Shown: piece by piece, positions 49,389 to 60,534 of the stretch
Position numbering within the stretch: position 1 is the stretch's first letter
Layout of the letters: every line of letters begins with the position of its first letter
DNA from: Sesamum alatum
Lineage: Eukaryota > Streptophyta > Magnoliopsida > Lamiales > Pedaliaceae
Assembly: GCA_034509735.1 (NCBI GenBank)
Contig: JACGWO010000010.1
Coordinates: 4,712,001 to 4,776,000, forward strand
Reading direction: 5' to 3'
DNA length: 64,000 bases
Translations under genes and position numbers: made by a program
The notes under the pieces: generated by a model
The model's database searches: none
What the model was told of the DNA's origin: nothing
Seen by the model: only the letters and a program-made list of their open reading frames with translations

Positions 49389-50826
49389 TTCTTGATCTCT
49401 TTCAGTTTGTTATGTTGGCAGAACTGGTCATGGCCATGTGCTCAAAAACTAAAATTTCCAACAATATTGTGTGAATGTTGATGAACACCATCCTACATAG
49501 GAATAGGAGACAGTAGAGCATAGAAACCACAGAAGGAATACTTATTTGGATTTAATTTGTATATATATATTAACTAATGGAAAGTAGTGATGGAGCTGTG
49601 CTGCAATTCTGTTTGGATCACTGATGAATCTATGTCAATGTCTATGGCTCATATTGAAGATTAAAACTTCATACTGGAAACAGACCCCTGTAATCTGTTT
49701 TCAAGAATTCAGATCAGCCCCGAGTTTGTTTATGTTCTGGTACTTCAAACTGGAATTATGTCTACTGTTTTTGGTTTTGGGGAAGAAAAATTTCATCTGT
49801 TTTAAGTGAAGCCAGAAGAGCTTCATACACTGGCTAGCTTATTGCTCTCAAGAGGGATTTCTCCACTTTGGTTTAATTGAGTTTTGCAGCTGAACATTGG
49901 TTCAAACAAATCTGAGGGTGTCCTGCAATGATCAATTTCATCAGCCACAGTATTTTTCAAGGGAAGAGATGATAATAGCATGAGATAATTACATTTACAA
50001 CTACTGATATATGATCTGTTTACACAAATTATCTTTGTCTTTTACGTAATTACACATACACTAGTAAGAAACATCAACATCATTTAGACAAACCATCCCC
50101 CAAAATATCAACATCGTTGCACAAACAACTCCTATTTTTTTGACCGAGGGATAGTTTTTTGTAATTATACACGAAACAGGGTGGTTGTAGACACGGTGGT
50201 TTTCTGTGAGCAGACTCCGAAAAATGTGTTATTCACACATTAAGCTTTGGGGCCTTTTTCAGTTATGTAACAAAATTTGCCAGTGAATTACTGAAGCAGG
50301 ATACTTTCAAATACTTAGTCATGAAAGCTGATCAAAATCTAGTTGGTACCTATTCTGCACCTCAGAAACAACAGGTAAACCATACTGATAGAAGCAGTTC
50401 AGAGGATGCCACTGAAGATTTAGAAACAAACAAGATGACTATTGCAATGCCAATTCTGCAGATTGCCCAGAGAAACAATTTGACATAATCATCATTCAGC
50501 ATGATTAAACAAAGAGAAAGTACGCTTGGCTACAAGAAATTACAGTAAGCAAACACCCAATTTGTTCAGTCTGGCTAAGCATGAGAATCGAAGTGGGCAG
50601 AGTGAAATGGTACAAATGATAGCAGGTGACGTGAAGGTACTGATGTAACCGGCCATCAAAGTGGGGATACCGTAAAAGTATACAAGCTAAGATCGAGAGT
50701 TCATGAAAATACAGACCCCAAGAAGACTGTTCTATACAGAAAAGATGCTAGGCAGTAGGTCATTCAGCTATTTCACTAGTTACGTTGTTTCTACTTGAAG
50801 CTCCCATCCAAAAATCCATCATTTTT
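49389..50826. other. Intergenic DNA between SAUR and KIWI genes
   Basis: Convergent 3' flanks of the SAUR-like gene (+) and the coactivator (-). A (TA)n run lies near 49560. No further gene was recognised. Confidence 0.4.
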
Positions 50827-53651
50827 TTATATCTCCTTGTCAATTTCATCCACGTGATCTCTGAGAATTTTCCACTGCAAAAAAAGAGGAGATAGTCAAA
50901 TTATAAGATCCATAGTTAAGTCCAGATTATAAGACGGAAAACTCTGGGAATTTTCTCCTTTTATTTCTGGGGGTCGGAGCGGGGTGCAGGGTTTTATGAT
51001 CCAATTGTACCTGGTCCATGCTCAATGAAATGCCTGTAATCAAGTGCAAAATGTATGGTTAGTTTATGGATGTTTTATCCAAACCCAAAATAGAATTTGA
51101 TACATAGATTATAACAAATTTTGGTGCAGCCAACGAATAAGCTCAAACAGGTGACTGCTGATTTATAAGTTAAATTAATCTAAATAAAATATTGATTTGA
51201 GAAATAATAAGGGAAATTTCCACACAACTATCTAATCTAGATCATGTGGTAACTAATACTGCAGAGCTACCTGATTTATATTACAGAGGTGTGTGACTAA
51301 AAATTGCACTAGTTTCACGGGATTGCTAGACAATAATATTTACTAATTGAGTTCAATGAAACACATCCAATTAAGACCTGTAAGTTGGAAACTAAAAGCA
51401 ATGTATTCAAGAAACTTGAAGAAACTAAAACATGAATCACAAAGCCACTTTCTTCTTATAACAATGTGCAATTCAACTGCCATACTAATTTTTTCTGAAA
51501 AGAGATAAATCAGCAAACCTCCTAGTAGAATTAGGAGAGTCGAATTACTCAAATTAGCAACTAGAGCCAACTGGAAAACATGCCGGACATGATTTCAAGC
51601 ATATGTTAACAATGATGTGCAAAATCCAGACACCAAATACCTAGACTACATATTACCAAATGACCAGTCACCAGATTCTAAGAATGACAGAATATGCTCT
51701 CACACATTAATAAAAGTAGCTCAGACAACTACGGGTACTGTTAAGGCATAAAGATATCGATCAACAAACACCAATGTAACTGCCATGCAGAAATGCACTA
51801 GTCCAGCAAGAAGCATAAGGCCACAATAAGCTCTAAACTTTTACGATTACTACTAAGTTACCAGAAGATGACTCAATCTTTTAGGCACTAGCACATCTGA
51901 GAATTCTAAAATGGGCATTTGCTAATAGGTAACATTATTCTTCCTGGACTAAGGATAGAAGAGCAAAAGCAAATCCAAATTCAACCGCCAGAACAAGAAA
52001 ACAGACTAATTCATATGTAGGAGCCCAGAAGGATTGGTCTGATTTTAATGAACTTATCCTCATCAAAGTAATTTGTGAGGAACTCTGTCCAGACAAAAGA
52101 TAACAATTGCAGCAGAAAAAGAAGAGAGAGAGAGAGAGAGAGAGAAATGACGAATCAATAGTAGGCTAAATTTGAGGTCAAGTGTGGGATTATAGCCAGG
52201 TTTTGCATTCGATTTGTTAAGAGGAATCTAGGAATAGATCAGAATTAATGAGTAATTTACGCAATTGTTGCTCTCCACGTCAAAATCAATCACTGGAGAA
52301 TTGTCTGCTTTAACACCTTATGAAACTCCATCTAATCAAAGCAACCTCCATGAATATTGTTTTCCAATTATTTATTACAGGTAAAGAATAAATATTACCC
52401 ATAGCTAAGTCTCTTCCTTTATAAGTTAAAAACTGGCAGCTTCTTTTGCATAATTCTTTTCCTTTATTTCTTTCTTCCCTTTCCTTTTCCTTTTTCCTTT
52501 TTTCCCTTCTTTCTTTTTGTGTGTGAAATGTGGAGGAGGAGGTAACAGTTTCATGACATCTAGCACCCAGGAATAAGACTTTAACGAGAGTCTTACAAGT
52601 TCAGTTAAAACTTAAACAAGTAATTCCAATATGAAGGCCCAATTCCATGCTAAAAGATGCAACCTTAGCCTGTCATTCACTATACAGCCAGATTCATCAT
52701 AGGTTCAGTTGCAGGTCATAGACTTGTGTCAAATGAATCTATAGATGCAATAGGCACATTTGACGCCATAATATTAATCCACAACAGTCTATATCGGGAA
52801 ACACGTTTCTTTGCTAAACAGCTAAAGCACTAGTTCGTCTATAAAAGGCCATCAGAAATTCACTGTTTATTATAGTTTATACTATCTTACCTGCTAAAAG
52901 ATATTGAGCATTCAACCATCGAATGCGCAAAAGCAGAATTTGGTAATGTAACCATACATAAAAGCGAAAATTTATAACCATTTTAAATCTTAGAATTACA
53001 AGTTCCGCTATCCAAATAGTCCACTCATAACACAATCATACCATTTGTGCAAACTTAGAACAAGCCAATATAATTATAACCTACTAAATTGTTATCAGAG
53101 ATATACCTACCTCAGGTTGTGAGGGGCAATAACAACCACCACAACAATACCTCCAACAAGGTTTACATTAATTATCACAATCATTCACGTTCAACATGAC
53201 ATCAAATTTTTAAACCACAAAAAAATGTTTTTGGCATGGTTGAAGCTAACAAAGGGTCACCTTTTCTCCCTACTAAAAACGAATGAAGAATAAAACAACA
53301 CCTTTCTTGCCAGGGAACTCCTTGCCGTCTTTATAGTAGAACTCCCTAATATCCACCACAACCTTCCCCATCCAGTTCCTCACCGACACTTTCCGATTCT
53401 TCGACAGCTACACTCCCAAACAATCTCAAAAGTCAGCAAAACCTCACCAAATGCGGCGCACTATAGTTCCACAGGAAAAACACGATAGCTACAGTGAAAC
53501 CTAAAATGAAAACCTAAAAAAAACATACCTCACAGATAAAAATGGAGTCGGAGTCATCGGCATCGTCGTCTGTCTTCAGAGACTTCTTCTGAGGCTCGTC
53601 GCCGTCGGAGACCACCCCATCCTCCTCCCTCGTCTTCCCTCTCTTCGACAT
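50827..53651 (-). CDS. KIWI: RNA polymerase II coactivator KIWI (PC4/p15)
   Basis: Small nuclear single-strand-DNA-binding coactivator of the PC4 family, which bridges activators and RNA polymerase II. Four exons join in phase to 99 aa: 53529-53651, 53302-53407, 51011-51033 and 50827-50874. The N-terminus is acidic and Ser-rich (KTDDDADDSDSIFICE). The PC4 domain starts at about residue 42 (LSKNRKVSVRNWMGK, VVVDIREFYYKDGKEFPGKKG, ISLSMDQWKILRDHVDEIDK). Exon 3 is only 23 nt (GISLSMDQ region), and intron 2 is about 2.27 kb. Length and motif order match plant KIWI (about 107 aa). The leader is GA-rich. The protein looks intact. Confidence 0.92.
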
Positions 53652-54149
53652 TTCTCTTAAAGAAACTGAGTGAGTGTGAATGTGTGTGAGAGAGAGTGTA
53701 ATTGGGAGAGAGATTTGGGTGGGAAAAAATGTTTTATACAGTTGAAGACACACGACTTTTGTTAGAAACCGCTACGGTTACTTTACCAATTTTTCCAGCG
53801 ATTTTAGGCGGCAAGTGGGCCCAACCCATGACACTTAACCGCACCCTTAGTACTACGACTGAAAAAATATTTTTTTGTAATTCGGTTGAAATTAATCTAC
53901 AAAAAGTTATTTAAATTTGATTTATTGAACTTAACAAATTATATTATGATGTTCAGTAATAAAAATAATAATAAAATATACTTAGAAATATCAAATTATT
54001 TAAGTTCGACTCGTGTTTGATCGAATTAAAATTCATTTGAATTCGATTAAATTAATAATCAAATCATATTCATAATACAATTTTTAAAATTTAATAATAA
54101 TTCAAACCAAATTTGAATAATACTGTACTCGCTCGATCCAAATCATTTA
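53652..54149. other. KIWI promoter side and dispersed repeat
   Basis: The first 60 bp are a GT/GA-rich leader. GTGGGCCCAACCCAT (53816-53830) contains a GGGCCCA Site II-type motif, common in promoters of growth-related genes. From about 53890 to 54140 lies a relative of the 7911-8225 hAT-like repeat. Confidence 0.45.
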
Positions 54150-54150
54150 C

Positions 54151-55005
54151 AGTGAGTGTTTGCGAGAGCTTTTACTTTTAAAGAAGTGATTTTCGTAGAA
54201 AAAGTTGAAAGTTGTAGCAGAATCAAAAGTGGGTAGTGTTTGTAAAAAAAAGTGAAAAGCAGATAAAAGCTAAATTGATAGTGTTTGAGATAAAAGCACT
54301 TCTAAAATACTTTTAATTGATTAAAGACCGTTTTGTCCCTATGTATTAAACAGATGCTATTTGCCTTAATATTTGCACTTATCTCTTGATTATAAATATT
54401 TCCTCAAAAATAATAATTTTTATTTCAATTAGTATCATATTTAATTTTTTACAAAATGATTATAATTTATATTATTAAAATATTCAATACTAGTAGAAAA
54501 ACTGTATGCAATATAATTGTTCATTCATGCACAATAAATAAACTTACAATATTGACAAAATAATTATTATTTTTTAATTAATCTTAGAAATTTAATTTAT
54601 ATTTTTCTATGATTTAGGATTAATATAATATAATATAAAAAAATAGTAAAATTTTAAAATATTAAACATGTGAAATTATAAATTTTGTTAGTGATAAATT
54701 ATTCAAATTATTTAAAATTTCTAATATCAACTTTATATGAGTAATTTTCAAAATACATTAAAAAGGATAAAATTGAATTGAAATTACTATAATGAGGGTA
54801 AAGTAGTCTAAAAAGAAGTTGAATTTATTTACAAAAAAGCCAAAGCAGTTAGAAGCACCCCCTAAGGTGCTTCCAGCTTTTGGCTTAAAAGTGCTTTCCG
54901 TAGCAGTTACAGAAGCAGAAGTTGGCCTCCCAAACACTTCAAAAGTACTTTTTAACATCCAGAAGTTGAAAAGCGCTTTTTAGAAGCGCGCGCAAACACT
55001 CCCAC
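54151..55005 (+). mobile_element. MITE-like DNA transposon copy (~855 bp)
   Basis: Ends GAGTGTTTGCGAGAGCTTTT and GAAGCGCGCGCAAACACTC are inverted repeats. The interior matches the copies at 16681-17565 (inverted) and 15990-16485 (same orientation). It carries no transposase. The minus-strand frame at 54758-54958 is shared with the other copies and is not a gene. Superfamily unassigned, as no flank duplication was confirmed. Confidence 0.7.
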
Positions 55006-55059
55006 ACTCATACTCAAAAATCTTAAAAATTGGGGGCCTATAATCCGGCTGCTCTAATC

Positions 55060-55115
55060 CACAGGCCCATAAGTCCCTGTACTGGGCCTAGAACTGCCCC
55101 ATAATGGGCCGAAGT
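55060..55115. promoter_or_regulatory. Cluster of Site II (GGCCCA/TGGGCC) motifs
   Basis: Contains AGGCCCATA, CTGGGCCTAG, GCCCCATA and ATGGGCCGAAG within 55 bp. TGGGCC/GGCCCA boxes bind TCP factors in plant promoters of ribosomal and cell-growth genes. There is no gene within 1.3 kb. The cluster sits directly beyond the MITE-like insertion from the KIWI promoter. Confidence 0.4.
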
Positions 55116-56840
55116 CCATTACCTGCGCCTACGGTTGCTTAGCATTTTTTCGATCCGCCGATGTTGATCTCTTTATGAGAAAATTCTTATTGGATTAATT
55201 ACACCGTTCTATCATGAAGTTTTATGTAATTATTAGTTGGTGTGACACGTTGTTTCTGTGTGCATTTAATAAATAATATTCTATACTTTAAAATATATTA
55301 TAACACCAAAAAAAAGAAAAGAAGAGAGAAAGAAATAAAGAAAGAAAATAAACTAACTTAGGAGTATTATTGGTATAACAAAAAATTAGTGTCGTGGTGT
55401 AAGTAACCGTCTTTTGTGAGTGAAAATGGTGTTTTCTTTATATATTAGTATAGATACATAATTTTTTTTGTAGTTGAGAAAATATATTTAATATTCTTGA
55501 TGTTTGTTATTGGTTTAATAAACAAATCCCTTTATTAATTAAATAATTGTTTATATTAGAAAAAAATAAAAATAAATGAAAATTCATACTTACTTTCAAT
55601 TTATTTATTATTAACTTGTTGCAGGTAAAATAAATCTTTTTTTTTTTTTTTTTATCAAACTACACTTATAAGAATGAAGATATACCTCCTCACATCATTA
55701 GTGTATGAACATGTAATAAGTCAATCGGAAGTAACTATGGATCTTTATCAGTTTTTTGTTAATACTAGCAAACTCAGTGATTTTTTAACTAACGTGAGGA
55801 CCTATTTGTTATATGAAAACAAATGTTAGGTGTAAATTTTCAAATCACATGAGGTTTATGTGTAATTACACCAAATCTCAAGAGAGGGCGATGTAATTAT
55901 CCCATTCTTATTTAGATCAGATTTGATGGGACCGGACCTGACAATTATTGTATAATTGGCCACTTTTTGAATTGTACACAATTCATATGATAAGTGTATT
56001 ATACTTTTTATAGAATTAGTTTAAATTTGACCATATTCAATTTTGTGAAAAAGGCATGACGAATAGCAATAAACCGAACAAATTTAGTAAATTTTGGATA
56101 AATTACAGCTACATCTCTTCAGATTTTGCATACTTGTCAATATTCCCTAATTTTAGCAGTTGTCTAACAATTAACTAAATCCTTTAGTCTCAATCAGTTT
56201 TCATATATTTTTATAGTAAATTGATTAAAATACCCTTATAGATTATGAATTATAATTTTACTTATTGTTTAAAATTTTCTGATTTTTTAAAATGGATAAG
56301 TTTTTTGCAATTTCTCAATTTTTTTCATCCATCTCATTCAAAAAAATTTTCAGAAAAAAAAGGACAATAAGAGCAAAATTGATAATTTTAAACTTTCTTT
56401 CAATGGTAATATAATCTTATCAAGCATTAGAGATGTATTTATAAATTTTTAAATAATATAAAATATTTATAATTATGTCAAATTTAGAGGGAACTGTAAT
56501 TTACAAAAAAAAAAAAAAAAAGAAAGAAAGATAAGTGCACAATTTATCGAGAAACCGCTGAACCAACCATGTAAACCATAATGAATAGTTAATAGTCATT
56601 ATTCTAAAATTTAACAATTTGACTTATCTTTCCCAAATTGCCCTTGTAGCTCATTCTCACACTTCCCTCTTTTCTTCAACTAAAATCGCGTTTCTAAAAT
56701 CGCATTTTCCATCCCAAAAATGGATACAAAAAACCCGACAAAGGCGAGGAAAACGGGCAGCATCTAACACCTCACCTCCATTCATCAGAATCTTGAAGCT
56801 TTGCTTCTCACTTCCCTCTGTCTCTGTGAGTGAAAGGGAT
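55116..56840. other. Intergenic DNA with repeat debris
   Basis: 55340-55455 is the reverse complement of the Helitron-like block seen at 1830 (ending TCTATACTAATATATAAAG on the minus strand). Around 55550-55910 and 56095-56500 lie MITE-like blocks (GATAAATTACAGCTACATC...GTAATTTAC). The last 200 bp are the promoter and leader of the next gene. The open frame upstream of 56841 is probably leader. Confidence 0.4.
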
Positions 56841-57710
56841 ATGTTCCCATTGAAGTTGGTTCGTTCTCTCGTTTCTGGCGATAATGTGACCAACAACCCT
56901 CTTCTTCTACGCATCCACCATGATGATCTTGATGAGACTGATGATAATCACACCATTTCAACGCAATCAAGAAGCAGAATTCCCTTGATGCTTTTCGCTC
57001 CAACCCAAGAATTGGTGAAAGACACATATAGACTCGCTTCTATCGCCAGAGTCATTGGCATGGATCTTCGTCCCAACCCATCTCTCTCACACATCATCTT
57101 CTCATGGCCGTCGCCGCCGCCGCCGCCATCTTCCTCGTCGTCCGCATCGTCGTCGTCATGGGGGTCGTCGTTTGCATCATCATCATCGTCCTCGTATTCA
57201 TGGTCATTGCCAAACGACAGTGTTCCGCTGCCGTTCCCCTCTTTCACCACTTCTTCGCTTTCCCACCTCCGCCTCTTTGCCAGTCTCTCCAGGGGCTACT
57301 TCAAGCTGGCGTTCTTGAAAAATAACTGCGGCCCACTTGAAAAAATTGAGTCTTTGAGCAATAATAATTGGCATTGCTCGTCGCTCTCGCTGTTCTCGTC
57401 GCGCAGTAGTGAGATGGTGGAGTCGATGGATGGGTTTTCTAAGGCTTTGCTTGGAGCGGGATGGACCCTTTTCAAGACCAATAGCAAGGCCAAGAATGAT
57501 GATCGTGAAAGGGACGTTTATTTGTATAGGAAGATGGATGTGAGTAGAATCTGTAATGGCAAACAGATGAGAATTGGAAATGGGGATTCCGGCGGGGAGT
57601 GCAGTAGAGTTAGGGAGTTGAGGTTGCCCTCATTGGATTTCAGGAATGCGCCATTGAGGATTCTGCAGTACATTCTTCTGATGACTGATGATGTCTTCTA
57701 CCTTGCCTAG
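56841..57710 (+). CDS. Uncharacterised plant-conserved protein
   Basis: A single coding exon of 289 aa. Met at 56841 (MFPLKLVRSLVSGDN) is preferred to the in-frame Met at 56619 because the intervening text is low-complexity leader-like and MFPLKLVRSLV is the start I associate with a plant family of unknown function (Arabidopsis At1g78110-like; from memory). Conserved-looking parts are RIPLMLFAPTQELVKDTYRL (about 54-75), LRPNPSLSHIIFSWPSPPPP (about 80-100), then a long Ser tract, DSVPLPFPSFTTSSLSHLRL, GYFKLAFLKNN, MDGFSKALLGAGWTLFKT and LPSLDFRNAPLRILQYILLM near the C-terminus. No membrane segment or enzyme motif is evident. A GT donor-like GTGAGTTC follows the stop closely, so a 3' UTR intron is possible. 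Function unknown. Confidence 0.8.
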   Translation: MFPLKLVRSLVSGDNVTNNPLLLRIHHDDLDETDDNHTISTQSRSRIPLMLFAPTQELVKDTYRLASIARVIGMDLRPNPSLSHIIFSWPSPPPPPSSSSSASSSSWGSSFASSSSSSYSWSLPNDSVPLPFPSFTTSSLSHLRLFASLSRGYFKLAFLKNNCGPLEKIESLSNNNWHCSSLSLFSSRSSEMVESMDGFSKALLGAGWTLFKTNSKAKNDDRERDVYLYRKMDVSRICNGKQMRIGNGDSGGECSRVRELRLPSLDFRNAPLRILQYILLMTDDVFYLA

Positions 57711-60534
57711 ACTAATTAAGTGAGTTCTTTGTTTTCTTTTTTCATGGTTGTTGTTCTTTAGTTTCAGTTTTTCAATTGTTTTTTATGTTGATGGTGTTAA
57801 TTCTTGTTGATGGCAGATGAAGTGTTTATATGTATGAATGTTAGCCTTTTCTTGAGTGGTGAAGTATGAACCGGCTAAGACGACATCTGAAATTCTAGTA
57901 ATGTGGAGATCGTAATGATTGAGACATTGATTCTTGTGAGTTGCTTTGAAGGTACTCCAATCTACTGTTTAACTTTTCTCTTCAATGTTATGATTTATGG
58001 ATTCCCTTCACAGAGAGGGTTCTAAAGAGGTAATTGAGGCATCCGACAGAAAGGATATGTGTTTACAATTATGCAGCTGGTGAACCATACTACACAATTT
58101 CAGTTAACTGAATTACTAATTTGAGCACACGAATGCATTTCACTTCCTAGGATAGATTTGGGTGCTAGAAACTGGATGTATAGGTTGAACTAAGTTATCA
58201 AATATATATCATGCTTCTGGATCTGATCAAGTATTGTCAGAAGTCTTGTAGTATTGCTTCTTGATTAAATTGTGTTTCAGAACTTTTCGCATGTGTGTTG
58301 GTTGGAGAGGTTGTTGTCAACTTATGCTGAGAAAATAATAGGATATTGCCCATCAATTTCAAGTTTCTTTCTAGGCATCGAGGACATATAGGAACTGCCA
58401 ACGATATTCAGAAAGGTACTCACAAATCGCAAGAATGTTAAGTGGTCATGTCTCTTTCCATTGTCAATTCGTCAATGATTAATCTGTTATCACAAAATGG
58501 CTGAGGTTGGAGATTCTTTACATATTACAAGCGTCTGTCGTAGACGACCTAAACAGAAACTAAAGATGTAATAGAAAGTATAAAGTGGTGGTACTTAGAT
58601 GCATATGGATCTTATTGTCTAAAGTTGTTACAGTTACACAAATTTTTGTCTTGTAATTTACTTGCCAGGCTTAGAAATCCCATGACTCCTTAACATCTTT
58701 ACTTCTGTAAGCTACCTATGCATTCTATCAGAGAGTACAATTGATGGTTGTGATACGACAAGATTTGCACTTCTGCAAGCAACCTATGCATTCTATTTGT
58801 ACCTTGTTGTGCACAACATAGTTTGAAAATGATTCTGATCCATTCGGTGATGCTTCTGTTGTGTGCTATTGGATACGGGCATTAGTTGGTAAGATTTCAA
58901 GGAGATAAATTGATGAATTTCCTCTTGATTTTCTAAATTTCTAGCGACTGTGACTCGGATAACAGTTCTAGTGATACCATTATCATATATCCACTGTAAT
59001 GTCCTCTCTTGGAATGCTCTATTTCATCATTAACTGGTTGTATACAATTATTAACATGATCAAATAGTCTAAAAGCATTCCTGAAGTCATAACCATATAT
59101 TTTACCTGTCTTATCACTTGAAGAATGAATAAATTGCAATCTGCAACCAGAATCTGAGTGACAATAAAAACTCGTAGTACATGGTTCCCATTTCTTGACC
59201 CCGGCCATTTCTCTAGTTCAAGGGTGCATGTGGCACTTTGATCGGAATGGCTGCAATACTTATTCTGCATCCCTTTTGTGGTATTAATTCTATTTTAGTT
59301 TCTGAACTGCTCAGTATCTCGTTCTACATAATTAAGGTAATCGAAGAAGAATAATTATCTCGTTGTTGTGACATGAGGTCTGCTTGTGTGTGTAGAAGTG
59401 ATTCGAACTATTACTGGCTTTTGGTACTTAGCTTCTGTCTTGGCGGTATACTTGCTTATTTCTTATAAATGAGCTTGCATATTTAGAATTTTACCAGACA
59501 ACCCGTATACGCTAATGTCATTTATCATTGTGCAGCTACCACTCAGGATATCAAGGTAATGAACTTGGCAGCATAGATTGACACATACTATGAGGAAGAT
59601 TTACATAAGCTCTCAAGCCGATTTGACATCCGTTGCAGCGACTGGAAATAAAACTGTAAGGTAGGTTGAATGGAGCAAGAAATAGTGTTAGAACACAGAA
59701 GAACTTTGTAGTGAAACCTGAGGACATGGTCATCACTAGCAGTAGGATCTCTGTATATAGCTAGCTGTATATAAGCATCATATATTCCTTGAGATTTCCT
59801 GCCCGGAACATGTTATGTTGCTCTCTGGACTTCTCCGTATGTAGTTTATCAGTAATAATATTTCTCTAGTTGTTTTCCAGGAATGTTCATTTAGCCTGTA
59901 GATGTCTACCTTCTGACCATATTTATGATTGTCTATGATATGTACGGGTAGTTTAGCTTTTACACTTTCAACCTTGTGGACATCACTGAGATTGTTAATT
60001 GTATTTACGCTTGAGACGATTGTAAACCTTAAGGGTAATAAATATAATTTTTCAAACTACATGAAACATCATGAGATAGCGACGTAATTATTCCTAAAAG
60101 ACTAGTGCTACAGTGTTGATTGCAGACTTAACTAGTAAATTATACTATTGTTCTTTGTCTGTCTTTCAGTAAGGTTTCTTTCATTCAGGCTGAATGTCTT
60201 TATATGAAGAAGATGGGGTAAAGTAACATGGCATTCTCCAGATTGACAAACTGATAGGGGAACGGTGAGGATTTCAATCTCAAGGAGTGCTACAAACAAG
60301 AGAAAGAACATCTTGGAACTACTGCTAACGTTGAGACTGAACAGAAATACCTTTATTCAAAAGCAGAACAAACATGGTTTTAGATATTAACCTTCATCAC
60401 CAAAAAAAATCAACAAAACCTGTTTATACATTCACTAATTACATAAATGGAGTATAAACTTTTAGGATCAATAAATAGACAAAAACAGCTGAATATATCA
60501 ACTAGTAAGAGGAAAAAGATTAATACATAGAGGA
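57711..60534. other. 3' flank and intergenic DNA
   Basis: About 2.8 kb. It looks less AT-rich and more transcript-like than TE regions, and may hold 3' UTR exons of the preceding gene, but no coding exon was supported. Short minus-strand frames (58933-59270, 59551-59736) have no recognised domain. Confidence 0.4.

Noticed and set aside
56619..56840. N-terminal extension of the uncharacterised protein
   Set aside because: The frame is open, but the text is low-complexity leader-like; Met at 56841 starts the conserved-looking protein.
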